A stretch of 64,000 nt of DNA from Bifidobacterium mizhiense (GCF_020884755.1 NZ_BPWE01000005.1:1-64000); one strand, 5' to 3'; positions 1 to 7,907 are shown, numbered from the stretch's first letter. Made by a program: numbers and translations. The notes: generated by a model not told the origin, from the sequence alone.

Positions 1-215
1 CGATAATTCGCCAACCCCACAAACACCGTCCCACCAACCATCCGATGCTGAAACAACGAAATCCACACCGCATACACCACCGGCACCACAAACACCACCA
101 CAAACACCACCGCAAACGGCCCCATAAACAACCAACCACGCCAACGAGCGGCCGTCCGCGAACGATGCGGCACTGATGCCGTATGACCGCTTGCGCTTAC
201 AACTCCCCTACCCAT
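1..215 (-). CDS. Sugar ABC transporter permease, MalF type (N-terminal part, cut by window edge)
   Basis: Reading leftward from an ATG at 215, the frame stays open to the edge and encodes about 71 residues. A basic N-terminal tail (residues 1-29) is followed by a Val/Phe-rich membrane helix (about 30-53) and the start of the first extracytoplasmic loop, ending GLANY. This is the usual N-terminus of MalF/UgpA-family permeases, which form half of the membrane channel of a sugar importer. It lies 123 bases downstream of a binding-lipoprotein gene on the same strand, so the two are probably one transporter. A weak ribosome site (AAGGG) lies about 7 bases upstream. Codon use is odd: nearly every Val codon is GTG and every Phe codon TTT, unlike the neighbouring lipoprotein gene. 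The substrate cannot be told. Confidence 0.75.
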   Translation of the reverse strand, partial: MGRGVVSASGHTASVPHRSRTAARWRGWLFMGPFAVVFVVVFVVPVVYAVWISLFQHRMVGGTVFVGLANY

Positions 216-263
216 ATCTTGACCCTTTTCAACAAACTCAAAATATCAACGTGGTTGGCCGTC

Positions 264-307
264 TCTCGACAGAAATGTTTGCATGCGGGCAAACGCTTCT
301 GTCGAGA
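264..307 (-). terminator. Intercistronic stem-loop between binding-protein and permease genes
   Basis: A perfect 11-base inverted repeat (264-274 with 297-307, TCTCGACAGAA) encloses a second perfect 6-base repeat (277-282 with 289-294) around a 6-base loop. Together they form a hairpin of about 19 pairs with one mismatch and one wobble pair. There is no T-run, so it is more likely an mRNA-stabilising or attenuating element that keeps the binding protein more abundant than the permease than a full terminator. Confidence 0.6.
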
Positions 308-338
308 ACGGCAGAATATTGTTTACGTGTGCTAATAG

Positions 339-1676
339 CTATTTAACTGTGAAGCCCTGCTGACTTGCATATTTCTTCAAGCTATTCTGCCAATCAGTAA
401 TTGCTTGCTTAAAGGTAGATTGGCCATAATAAGCCTTAGAAGCATAGTCGCCATAGATGCTGCTTGCATAAACATTAAACAGTATATTCTTGAAATTAGG
501 ATCGACATCTTTTGCTGCCTGCGACAATACTTCATTGAACTTTTGCCCGCCAAAATACTCAACGGCCTTACCGTCGCCTCCCTTGACGGATGTTGAATCC
601 AAAAACTGCTTGTCCGCCAAAGTCTTGGTATCCGCAGGGAATGCCCCAGCTCCAACACGCAATTTAATAGCTTCACGGTCGTGAGAGGCATATTCCACGA
701 ATTTGTAGGCGGCATCAGCCTTAGCGGTCTTATCAATCACAGCCAATACCGACCCGCCATTTTCAGAATTATGCTTATCGCCTTCATGCAGCACAGGCAT
801 GGGAGCAACTCTCCATTTACCAGCGGCTTGAGGAGCCGAGGAGAGCAAATTCGGCGGCATCCAAGCCCCGATCAAAAGCGCCGCAGTAGAGCCATCTCCT
901 AAGCTCCTATTCCACTCATCCGACCATACAGACAGCTTTTTGTTGACCAGATTTTCATCAGACATGCGCTGCCAAAACTCCAAAAAACGCTGAGTACCTT
1001 TGTCGGTGGACAAATTAATCGTTATATTTTGCCCATCTTTTGAATAATCATATGGATGACCGCCAAAGGCCCATATCATTGATTTGAAGAATCCAGCATC
1101 GCCGGAATCAGCCTCAATGTATGATCCGGCAGCCTTTACTTTCTTGGCTGCCTCATAATACTCATCCCAGGTCTTCGGTGGTTCGTTCACGCCGGCCTTG
1201 TCAAAAACTTCCTTGTTGTAGAACATAGCCATGGGGCCAGAGTCCATTGGCAGCCCATAAATACCACCATTAATGGCTGATGAAGCCCATGTTCCCTTTG
1301 TATAGTCATTCTTGAAATTACTGGGAACATACTTGCTGATATCTTTGACGATATGCTTAATCTGGAACTCGGGAAGATCTTCATAGCTGAATTGGGCTAC
1401 ATCCGGCAAACCTGAGCCAGCCTCCGAGGCATTATTCAATGCCTTGTACTGATCATTGCCAACCCCAACATTGACTAATTTGACTTTAATATTGGGATAC
1501 TTGGCCTCAAACGGCTTTATTACAGTTTGATATGTCTTTTCCCAAGCCCAAACGGTAATTTCCGTAGGCCCTTCGGCATTTGACTTTCCTCCGGATTGAG
1601 AACCGCCGCACGCAGCCAAACCCAATACCGACAACACAACTGTTCCACTCGTCAGTATCTTTTTTACCGATACCAT
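339..1676 (-). CDS. Sugar ABC transporter substrate-binding lipoprotein
   Basis: This 445-aa protein is an extracellular solute-binding protein of family 1 (MalE/UgpB fold). It has a lipoprotein signal: basic start MVSVKK, a hydrophobic stretch, and the lipobox LAAC with Cys at about residue 23, followed by a Gly/Ser linker. The mature part has typical family features, such as MAMFYNKEVFDKAGVNEPPKTWDE (split here: MAMFYNKEVF, then DKAGV and PKTWDEY) and AALLIGAWMPP near the hinge. A good ribosome site (GGGAGGAAC) precedes the ATG. It is the first gene of an importer operon running off the left edge. A palindromic LacI-type operator lies about 80 bases upstream. The gene is clearly AT-richer than most of the window. 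No substrate can be assigned from sequence alone. Confidence 0.88.
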   Translation of the reverse strand: MVSVKKILTSGTVVLSVLGLAACGGSQSGGKSNAEGPTEITVWAWEKTYQTVIKPFEAKYPNIKVKLVNVGVGNDQYKALNNASEAGSGLPDVAQFSYEDLPEFQIKHIVKDISKYVPSNFKNDYTKGTWASSAINGGIYGLPMDSGPMAMFYNKEVFDKAGVNEPPKTWDEYYEAAKKVKAAGSYIEADSGDAGFFKSMIWAFGGHPYDYSKDGQNITINLSTDKGTQRFLEFWQRMSDENLVNKKLSVWSDEWNRSLGDGSTAALLIGAWMPPNLLSSAPQAAGKWRVAPMPVLHEGDKHNSENGGSVLAVIDKTAKADAAYKFVEYASHDREAIKLRVGAGAFPADTKTLADKQFLDSTSVKGGDGKAVEYFGGQKFNEVLSQAAKDVDPNFKNILFNVYASSIYGDYASKAYYGQSTFKQAITDWQNSLKKYASQQGFTVK

Positions 1677-1756
1677 TGTTCCTCCCGCAATCTAGCGGCA
1701 ATCACATGACGCTTATATGAACGACATCACTTTTGACTTCACGAGGTAACTTCAAC

Positions 1757-1768
1757 ATCAACGTTGAT
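1757..1768. promoter_or_regulatory. Candidate LacI-family operator (ATCAACGTTGAT)
   Basis: A perfect 12-base palindrome lies in the promoter region of the leftward sugar importer. Its core CAACGTTG has the central CG typical of LacI-family sites and also occurs twice in the 37-bp palindrome at 13212-13248. This suggests that the regulator at 13292 or a close paralogue may act here. No convincing -10/-35 pair was found around it. Confidence 0.5.
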
Positions 1769-2093
1769 TTGACGTTAAACCACACTTTAGCACTTGCCTG
1801 CTAATACGCAACTACGCCATCCGATTGAAACAACGCTGAATAACACACCTCATTAATGAGAACAAAGCCAATGCAGGACACTGGCTTTCTGCACAGAACA
1901 AACAAAGAATAAATAACCAATACCGTGTTCTTCTAGCGGTAATTCAACAGAGGTATGCGTTATTTAGGCTGTCAACCTCTGAAGCCAGTTGCTCCAAAAA
2001 CTTGTCGTCCTCAATCGCGACATTTGACTGAGCTGATTCAAAATGCAGACTTCCCCGGCGCCCTTAGGAATCTAGGGGGGGGGGGGGGGTAAC
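1769..2093. other. Gene-poor stretch with decayed sequence
   Basis: No intact gene is visible between the importer promoter and the decayed ImmA-like frame. A short leftward open stretch ending at 1944 (about 40 codons, ending NNAYLC) may be a remnant of something, but it has no start codon or ribosome site. The 15-G tract sits at the right end. The stretch is AT-rich and looks like decayed accessory DNA. Confidence 0.5.
2075..2089. repeat. Homopolymer tract of 15 G
   Basis: Fifteen consecutive G residues sit directly upstream of, and nearly in frame with, the decayed ImmA-like reading frame that begins at 2094. Tracts of this length are prone to slipped-strand mispairing and are rare in bacterial chromosomes. 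Because the flanking frame is already broken, the tract may be a neutral relic. Its length may also be an assembly approximation. Confidence 0.8.
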
Positions 2094-2347
2094 AACTTGC
2101 GGACATAGATAAGCCTGAAGACACCCAATATTTTCATATGGACCGGCCTGATCTGATTGTATTTTTCAACAACGCAGTCTTCTAAAAGTACTTTTACAAC
2201 GCTGAACTGAGCAGATTCGATTCCCGATTCCTGGAACAACTAGCAAGCAGCGTGGCCAAAGGGGGAACCACATATTTAGATGCCTATCATCTCACAGGTA
2301 TCACAGACGACACTTTCACTAAGCTCATGAAGAGGGTCGTCTCATGA
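2094..2347 (+). pseudogene. Decayed ImmA/IrrE-like antitoxin fragment
   Basis: Translating the frame that ends at the TGA at 2345-2347 gives a C-terminal segment that reads PDLIVFFN, one stop (TAA at about 2182), then FYNAELSRFDSRFLEQLASS and TYLDAYHLTGITDDTFTKL. I read this as the C-terminal half of an ImmA/IrrE-type protein of the kind encoded just before DUF4411 toxins. The N-terminal half is missing and the internal stop shows it is dead. Its last codons overlap the next start by four bases (ATGA), a coupling expected of a bicistronic toxin-antitoxin pair. The family call rests on remembered C-terminal patterns, so it is moderate; the dead frame itself is seen directly. Confidence 0.5.
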
Positions 2348-2873
2348 TACAAGAGCAACTTATCAGCCCTCCCTTTCTAGACGATGCAAACTGCCTGATC
2401 GAACCCTACAACCCGTATTACAACCCTCAGTTCGATTTGTCAGCACCTTTTTGGCAGCATCTGCAGGATTTGGTTAGCAAGGACCAAGTGGCAATCATCG
2501 ACAAGGTAACGAGGTATACGGCCACAACTGCCCGGAGATCGATACCTGGTTGGACGAAGTAAAAAATACTATGGTTATCTGCGAGGAAGTGGACGGCATT
2601 GTAGAAGCGTATAGGACAGTGCTCAACCAAATCACCCACCCTGAAAACAGTTACCAACCCACAGCGGTACGTGAATGAGCCAACAAACATATCGCTGATC
2701 CCTGGTTAATTGCTACGGCCAAGTTTTATGACGCTACTATCGTGACTTTCGAGCAACCTCAAGCTGAATCGGATCGCCCATAGAGACATTCCAAGATTCC
2801 GACTGTCGCCTCCCAGCTCTCGATTAATACTGAGAGCCTGTTCACTTTCATGCAGAACGATGGAGGCTTCTAA
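2344..2873 (+). pseudogene. Decayed DUF4411 (PIN-like) toxin gene
   Basis: The N-terminus reads LDDANCLIEPYNPYYNPQF, then FWQHLQDLV and VAIIDKV, matching my memory of DUF4411 proteins, a PIN-like family found as toxin partners. One base is missing near 2507. If it is restored, the frame continues NEVYGHNCPEIDTWLDEV. TGA then replaces the Trp expected in RE(W)ANKHIADPWLIATAK, followed by DATIVTFEQP, a TAG, and the end KIPTVASQLSINTESLFTFM. The gene therefore carries one frameshift and two nonsense changes over its whole length, and was about 175 residues when intact. It overlaps the preceding ImmA-like fragment by four bases. The gene is dead as sequenced. Confidence 0.7.
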
Positions 2874-2991
2874 AAATTCAGACTACGAAGTTTGTTGCAC
2901 TTTTTATCTCGCCACCATCTCCAGACGCACCACCGCCTAGAGTAGATGCAAGGAAGCATCGCAGGATCAAGGTACCAAAGGAGCGGCCATC

Positions 2992-3387
2992 ATGAGACCA
3001 ATGTCGGACTACGTCAAGGATTTGCAACACTCGGGCATGATTGCCCGCGATCTGGACGAGACCATCGACTTCTACACCAACAAACTCGGGTTCGAGCTGG
3101 TCGGCATCTACCCCAACGGAGAGAACCGCTGCGCCTTTTTGCGTCTGGGCCATCTGACCATCGAAACCTGGGAGGGCGAGCCTGCGCCCATGCGCACCGG
3201 GGCCATCAACCACTGGGCGCTGGATACGCCAGACATCGATGCCGCATACGAGCATGCCCTGGAGATGGGATTGAAGATCAGAGAGGACTCCATCCAGTCC
3301 ATTCCCACCTTCTGGCAGCACGGAATCCGCTACTTCAACGTCATCGGCCCCAACCAGGAGACCATCGAGTTCTGCCAGATTCTCTGA
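2992..3387 (+). CDS. VOC (glyoxalase/dioxygenase fold) family protein
   Basis: This 131-aa protein carries one vicinal-oxygen-chelate domain made of two beta-alpha-beta-beta-beta modules. The candidate metal ligands fit the family pattern: His13 (QHSG), Glu58 (TIETWEG), His74 (NHWALD) and Glu126 (ETIEFCQ). Motifs such as DLDETIDFYTNKLGFELV are typical of lactoylglutathione lyase-like and dioxygenase-like members. AAAGGAG lies about 9 bases before the ATG, supporting this start. It is probably a small cytosolic metalloenzyme or resistance protein; the substrate is unknown. It stands alone between decayed DNA and a hairpin. Confidence 0.8.
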   Translation: MRPMSDYVKDLQHSGMIARDLDETIDFYTNKLGFELVGIYPNGENRCAFLRLGHLTIETWEGEPAPMRTGAINHWALDTPDIDAAYEHALEMGLKIREDSIQSIPTFWQHGIRYFNVIGPNQETIEFCQIL

Positions 3388-3426
3388 CCGCCACCCGCCC
3401 AGGCGAATCGTGCATGCAGCGAGCGC

Positions 3427-3470
3427 GCGGTTCGCTGCCCGGATGTTGCCCCAAGCTCGGGCAGAACCGC
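3427..3470 (+). terminator. Stem-loop downstream of the VOC gene
   Basis: GCGGTT (3427-3432) pairs with AACCGC (3465-3470) and CTGCCCG (3435-3441) with CGGGCAG (3458-3464), leaving a small bulge and a 16-base loop. There is no T-run after it, so termination would be weak or Rho-assisted. It sits 40 bases past the VOC stop codon. Confidence 0.5.
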
Positions 3471-3659
3471 TCCATACGGGCAATCCCATGTGAGCAATGC
3501 AACATATTTATCTGCAACCGGCAAGGCACTGAACTCACCCCAATTTCCCTAGAAAATAGCCATTTTTGACACAAAACTCCTTTCAATTCCGCCTGTTTCT
3601 CTCCACTAGAATGAGCATTGCGTCCAATGCGGGGCGCCCGATAATGAAAGAAGTTTCTC

Positions 3660-4553
3660 ATGACGAACATTGAGAATGTCACGGTTGCCGGCGGCGGGGT
3701 GCTGGGCAGCCAGATCGCCTTCCAATCAGCATTCAAGGGCAAGAAAGTCACAGTCTACGACATCAATGATGAGGCCATTGCAGCGGCTGAGCAGCGGATC
3801 AAGAACCGTCGAGACCTCTACAAGCGGGACATCAACGCCACCGACGAGCAGTTCGATGCTGGGCTGAACAATCTGACCTACAGCGCAGACCTCGCTGACG
3901 CCGTTAAGAATGCCGACCTGGTCATCGAAGCCGTTCCCGAGAAACCCTCCATCAAGCACAACTTCTACCAGAGTCTGGCCAAGGTAGCCCCCGAGAAGAC
4001 CATCTTCGCCAGCAACTCCTCCACCTATGTACCCAGCACCTATGCTGCCGACACCGGTCGTCCGACTAAGTTCCTCTGCCTTCACTTCGCCAATCACGTA
4101 TGGCGCATGAACACCGCAGAGATTATGGGTTCCAACCAGACCGACCCCGACATCTTCAACGAGATTGTGGACTATGCCAAGGAAATCGGCATGGTTCCCA
4201 TCCCTCTCCATAAGGAGCAGCCCGGGTACATCCTCAACAGCCTGCTGGTTCCCTTCCTGGAGGATGCCGGCTACCTCTGGGGCAATGACATAGCAGACCC
4301 TGAAACCATCGACAAGACCTGGATGATCGGCACTGGCTCGCCAGTTGGCCCCTTCGGCGCCTACGACGCGGTCGGCCTGCGGACCATCTACAACATCATT
4401 GAGGAACAGAAAGGCGACGACCCCGGCTTCAAGCCCTTCCTGGAGAAGGTCCGGAAGATGCTTGACGAGGGCAAGACCGGCAGTGACGCAGGCCACGGAT
4501 TCTACGACTATCCGAACCCGCGTTACAAGGATGAGGACTTCCTCAAGGCCTGA
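3660..4553 (+). CDS. 3-hydroxyacyl-CoA dehydrogenase-like NAD-dependent enzyme, copy 1
   Basis: This 297-aa protein has an N-terminal NAD-binding fold with the nucleotide motif AGGGVLGSQIA (about 9-19) and the ribose-binding acidic end VYDIND (about 32-37). The dehydrogenase signatures VIEAVPE, SNSSTY and LHFANHVW follow. The C-terminal helical 3HCDH domain contains QPGYILNSLL and ADPETIDKTWMIGTG. Close relatives in lactobacilli are annotated 3-hydroxybutyryl- or 3-hydroxyacyl-CoA dehydrogenase. Bifidobacteria have no beta-oxidation, so the natural substrate may be another hydroxy acid. The gene is followed by a near-identical-length paralogue 102 bases downstream. Its ribosome site is poor (GAAAGAAG). 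TAGAAT, about 40 bases upstream, is a possible -10 element. Confidence 0.82.
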   Translation: MTNIENVTVAGGGVLGSQIAFQSAFKGKKVTVYDINDEAIAAAEQRIKNRRDLYKRDINATDEQFDAGLNNLTYSADLADAVKNADLVIEAVPEKPSIKHNFYQSLAKVAPEKTIFASNSSTYVPSTYAADTGRPTKFLCLHFANHVWRMNTAEIMGSNQTDPDIFNEIVDYAKEIGMVPIPLHKEQPGYILNSLLVPFLEDAGYLWGNDIADPETIDKTWMIGTGSPVGPFGAYDAVGLRTIYNIIEEQKGDDPGFKPFLEKVRKMLDEGKTGSDAGHGFYDYPNPRYKDEDFLKA

Positions 4554-4654
4554 TCGTCTGTCTGCCGAATCTGTGAGCCAGGCCCCGTTCAAGACCTGGC
4601 TCTACTATGGAAGAGCGTATCCGAGGATGGATACCACGAATGAAAGAGGTTTCT

Positions 4655-5548
4655 ATGACGAACATTCATAATGTTACGGTTGCCGGCGGCGGGGTGCTTG
4701 GCAGCCAGATCGCCTATCAGTCAGCCTTCAAAGGCAAGAAAGTGACGATCTACGACATCAACGACCAGGCTGTGGCGGCAGCAGAGGAGCGCGTCAAGAA
4801 CCTGCGGGATTCCTACAAGCACGATATCAACGCCACTGATGAGCAGTTCGACGCAGGCCTGAACAACATGTCGTACAGCTCGGACATGGCCGAGGCTGTC
4901 AAGAACGCCGACCTGGTCATCGAGGCTGTCCCCGAGAAGCCTTCCATCAAGCACGACTTCTACCAGAGCCTGGCCAAACTGGCGCCCAAGGACACCATCT
5001 TCACCAGCAACTCGTCCACCTACGTGCCCAGCACCTTCGCACCCGACACGGGCAGGCCGGACAAGTTCCTGAACATGCACTTCGCCAACCAGGTCTGGCT
5101 GAACAACACCGCAGAGATCATGGGCTCCGAGCAGACCGACCCCAAGGTCTTCAACGAGATCGTGGACTATGCCAAGGAAATCGGCATGGTTCCCATCGTC
5201 CTGAAGAAGGAGCAGCCAGGATACGTCCTGAACACCCTTCTCATCCCCCTGCTCAACGCCGCCGCCCACCTCTGGGGCCACGACATCGCAGATCCGGAGA
5301 CCGTGGACAAGACCTGGATGATCGGCACGGGCGCCCCCATGGGACCCTTTGCCATCTTTGACGTTGTGGGGCTGCGGACCGCCTTCAACATCACCAAGGA
5401 GCAGCAGGGCGACAACCCTGACTTCAAGCCCTTCATGGATAAGATCCAGAAGATGATGGACGAGGGCAAGACCGGCAAGGACTCTGGACAAGGCTTCTAC
5501 ACCTATCCGAACCCCGCCTTTGCTGATCCTAACTTCCTGAAGGCCTGA
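4655..5548 (+). CDS. 3-hydroxyacyl-CoA dehydrogenase-like NAD-dependent enzyme, copy 2
   Basis: Also 297 aa and colinear with copy 1 along its whole length, including AGGGVLGSQIA, VIEAVPEKPSIKH, SNSSTYVPST and ADPETVDKTWMIGTG. Differences cluster around the substrate side: LHFANHVWRMN in copy 1 is MHFANQVWLNN here, and GPFGAYDAVGLR is GPFAIFDVVGLR, so the pair may differ in substrate. The ATG at 4655 is chosen because GAAAGAGG precedes it and the protein then starts MTNI exactly like copy 1; an in-frame upstream start at 4607 would add 16 unconserved residues. Tandem duplication is the simplest origin. A terminator-like hairpin follows. Confidence 0.82.
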   Translation: MTNIHNVTVAGGGVLGSQIAYQSAFKGKKVTIYDINDQAVAAAEERVKNLRDSYKHDINATDEQFDAGLNNMSYSSDMAEAVKNADLVIEAVPEKPSIKHDFYQSLAKLAPKDTIFTSNSSTYVPSTFAPDTGRPDKFLNMHFANQVWLNNTAEIMGSEQTDPKVFNEIVDYAKEIGMVPIVLKKEQPGYVLNTLLIPLLNAAAHLWGHDIADPETVDKTWMIGTGAPMGPFAIFDVVGLRTAFNITKEQQGDNPDFKPFMDKIQKMMDEGKTGKDSGQGFYTYPNPAFADPNFLKA

Positions 5549-5572
5549 TAGGACCGCTTTCCGCCAAACAGA

Positions 5573-5637
5573 GCCCGCCCGTTCTGAGGGACCGCGTTGC
5601 GACGCACCTCCCCCTCAACCGGCGGGCCCACTTTTCA
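5573..5637 (+). terminator. Probable terminator after the dehydrogenase pair
   Basis: GCCCGCC (5573-5579) pairs with GGCGGGC (5621-5627). A second partial pairing, GAGGG with CCCTC, lies inside, and the sequence CCACTTTTC follows. The hairpin begins 25 bases after the stop codon of the second dehydrogenase. Confidence 0.5.
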
Positions 5638-5689
5638 TCAGTCATTCTCGATCGGAGCCTATCGTCACGCAGCTCTCAGGCGTACCCAA

Positions 5690-5844
5690 GGGCTCCTTCG
5701 GACCGCCTACAGCATCCTCTGCTAGCACAAGGGCGGCAATCTTCGAGCCAAGCCCTTCCTGGACAAGCTGTGAGAAGAGACTGATAGGACTTCTTCCACT
5801 TCCCAGATAACGACTACCGGGGTCCCGGATTTCTCAAGGTCTGA
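5690..5844 (+). pseudogene. Remnant of a third dehydrogenase copy (C-terminal end)
   Basis: In the frame starting at 5693 the sequence reads LLRTAYSIL, a stop, HKGGNLRAKPFLDKL, then a stop and a frameshift, ending GFLKV at a TGA at 5842-5844. This matches the C-terminal stretch of the two upstream genes (GLRT..NI..., F KPFLEK or FKPFMDK, and the terminal FLKA). Only about 50 codons of homology remain, with at least two stops and one frameshift. It shows that the array once had at least three copies. Confidence 0.65.
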
Positions 5845-5859
5845 ATCGAATCCTCCCAA

Positions 5860-5898
5860 GTGAGCTGTGAGGGCGAAGCTTGGCCTTTCACAGCTCAC
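5860..5898 (+). terminator. Stem-loop after the dehydrogenase remnant
   Basis: A perfect 11-base inverted repeat, GTGAGCTGTGA at 5860-5870 with its complement at 5888-5898, encloses a 17-base loop. There is no T-run downstream. It lies just after the end of the remnant frame and may be the old terminator of the third copy. Confidence 0.5.
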
Positions 5899-6022
5899 AA
5901 CAGGGGGCGTGGTAAGCTGTGTATTTATGGCATTTTTGTGAAAACCGCTAAAGGAAGAGGCAGACAGGGAAATCACAAAGGCGGAAAAGACGAACAACGG
6001 CCTAGTGGCCGGAGAAGGAACA

Positions 6023-7681
6023 ATGGCAGAGGACGATAAGATTTCGGCTGCATCCAGCAGCCAACATGAGCAGAAACAGCGTGATCGACAGACAGCCAAG
6101 CAGATCAAGAAGCAGCAGGCCGCAGCCAAGCGCAAGGCCCGCAAGCAAAATCCCAAACCCCATCGGGGCTGGAGCGAACGCCTGCATCTGACCGACATCA
6201 ACGTGGTGGACAGGTCCACCCTCAAGCGGGCCATCGCCGGCACCGTGGTCGGCAACTTCATGGAATGGTACGACGTGGGGGTCTACGGCTACCTGGCAGT
6301 GACGATAGGCCGTGTCTTCCTGTCCGACGCATCCGATGCCGTGCAACGACTCTTCTCCTTGGGTGTCTTCGCTGTCACCTTCATCGCTCGACCCTTGGGC
6401 GGCGTGGTCCTGGGCCAGCTGGGCGACAAGATCGGCCGCCAGCGCATCCTGGCCTTTACCCTGCTGAGTATGTCCGCAGCCACCCTGTTGATCGGCCTTC
6501 TGCCCAGTTATGCGGCCGTCGGTCCCCTGGCACCTATTCTTCTCATCCTGCTCAAGCTGATCCAGGGCTTCTCCACCGGTGGCGAGTACGCGGGCGCCTC
6601 GACCATGGTCACTGAATACTCCCCTGACCGGCACCGCGGCTTCTTCGCCTCTCTGCTGGATGTGGGATCCTACCTGGGCTACGCCTTCGGAGCAGCTTTG
6701 GTCTCTTTGCTTGAGTTCTCCATCTCCCCGCAGGCCATGCTGGCCTGGGGCTGGCGCATCCCCTTCATCATTGCCCTGCCGCTGGCCGCCATCGCAGTCT
6801 ACTTCCGGGCCAAGGTCCAGGACACCCCTGCCTTCCGTCAGGCCCAGGATGCCAGCGACGAGAAGACCAAGAGCCAGCACAAGAGCCTGCTGGATCTGAT
6901 CCGGGGCTATTGGCGGGAACTACTCATGGCCTTCATCCTGGTAGCAGCGGCCAACACCCTGAGCTACACGCTGACCGCCTACATGCCCACCTACCTGTCG
7001 GGCACTCTGCACTACAACACGGCCCAGGCCAACCTGCTCTCCCTGCCGGTTTTGCTCCTAGTGGCCTGCTGCATCCCCATCACCGGGGCTCTTTCCGACC
7101 GCTTTGGCCGCAAGAAGGTCTTGTTCATGGGAGCCATCACCGGACTATGCCTGTCTCTGCCGGCCTTCCGACTGTTGGAGCACGAGACCACGGGTGCCGT
7201 CTTCGGTGGACTGGTTCTGCTGGCCATCCCGGTCATCTTCTTCGTGGCCAACCTAGCCTCCACCCTGCCAGCCCTCTTCCCCACCGCTTCCCGTTACGGC
7301 GGCATGGGACTGTCATACAACCTGGCCGTGGCCGTCTTCGGCGGAACCGCGCCTGTCATCATGGAGGGACTGGTGACCGCGACCGGCAAGTCCCTGGCAC
7401 CCGCCTATTGGATCATGTTCACCTCAACTTGCGGTCTGATCACCGTGCTCTTCCTGGCGGAGACCGCCCGGCGCCCCATGCCCGGCACCCTGCCCACCGT
7501 GCTCAACCGGCAGGAGGCACGCGACCTGGTGGCCACACAAGACCATAACCCCGACCTGGACGTGAAGACCATCATCAAGGATGCCGAAGAGAGCGGCGTG
7601 CGCAAGACACCGAAAAAGCTGGTTGCCGAGACTCGCAAACTTCTGGGCATTCCCCGCTCCGGAGCCAAAAACAAGAAGTAG
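6023..7681 (+). CDS. MHS-family metabolite:H+ symporter (ProP/ShiA-like)
   Basis: This 552-aa major-facilitator protein belongs to the metabolite:H+ symporter group. A Lys/Gln-rich cytoplasmic tail of about 70 residues comes first. The MHS hallmark VGNFMEWYDVGVYGYLA marks helix 1, then RPLGGVVLGQLGDKIGRQR is the loop 2-3 motif, IQGFSTGGEYAGAS lies in helix 4, and SDRFGRKK is the matching motif in the second half. About 12 helices and a charged 80-residue C-terminal tail complete it. Family members carry proline, betaine, shikimate, citrate or alpha-ketoglutarate. The ATG at 6023 is preferred over the in-frame GTG at 6005 because GGAGAAGGA lies just before it. The gene stands alone and converges on the GH2 operon across a shared hairpin. 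Confidence 0.85.
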   Translation: MAEDDKISAASSSQHEQKQRDRQTAKQIKKQQAAAKRKARKQNPKPHRGWSERLHLTDINVVDRSTLKRAIAGTVVGNFMEWYDVGVYGYLAVTIGRVFLSDASDAVQRLFSLGVFAVTFIARPLGGVVLGQLGDKIGRQRILAFTLLSMSAATLLIGLLPSYAAVGPLAPILLILLKLIQGFSTGGEYAGASTMVTEYSPDRHRGFFASLLDVGSYLGYAFGAALVSLLEFSISPQAMLAWGWRIPFIIALPLAAIAVYFRAKVQDTPAFRQAQDASDEKTKSQHKSLLDLIRGYWRELLMAFILVAAANTLSYTLTAYMPTYLSGTLHYNTAQANLLSLPVLLLVACCIPITGALSDRFGRKKVLFMGAITGLCLSLPAFRLLEHETTGAVFGGLVLLAIPVIFFVANLASTLPALFPTASRYGGMGLSYNLAVAVFGGTAPVIMEGLVTATGKSLAPAYWIMFTSTCGLITVLFLAETARRPMPGTLPTVLNRQEARDLVATQDHNPDLDVKTIIKDAEESGVRKTPKKLVAETRKLLGIPRSGAKNKK

Positions 7682-7829
7682 CTACCACCGTCAAGTCGCG
7701 TAAACATCCAGGCTCTGCTTAGGCGACTATGTCTGAGCTGCATACGGGAGATCTCTTTCTCCTTTGAGAATAAGGCGACAGCTTAGCTGCTTCACTGTCG
7801 ATGTGTCGAGAATACGACAGGCAAAGTAT

Positions 7830-7874
7830 TCGGCCGGCGACTTGAAAAGAAAATTATTTCAAGCCACCGGCCGA
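7830..7874. terminator. Bidirectional terminator between convergent genes
   Basis: TCGGCCGG (7830-7837) pairs perfectly with CCGGCCGA (7867-7874). Inside, CTTGAAA pairs with TTTCAAG around an A/T-rich loop. It lies between the symporter gene and the oppositely oriented GH2 gene and could serve both. Confidence 0.6.
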
Positions 7875-7907
7875 TTCTCGATTCCATCACCACTCTCTTA
7901 CTGCCGT

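Noticed and set aside
244-258. Imperfect palindrome around CAACGTGGTTG upstream of the permease fragment, resembling the CAACGTTG operator
   Set aside because: Only part of the core matches and the symmetry is broken; it is more likely chance.
1944-2065. Leftward open stretch of about 40 codons (ending KFLEQLASEVDSLNNAYLC) resembling part of the ImmA-like fragment
   Set aside because: No start codon or ribosome site, and the likeness is limited to FLEQLAS; not enough for a feature.
2878-3489. Long leftward open frame opposite the VOC gene, and similar long antisense frames across the GC-rich genes
   Set aside because: They mirror the codon structure of the real genes on the other strand, with low-complexity Gly/Ala/His/Val compositions and no ribosome sites.
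3568-3573. TTGACA upstream of the first dehydrogenase as a -35 box
   Set aside because: No acceptable -10 box lies 16-19 bases downstream; the nearest good one (TAGAAT) is 35 bases away.
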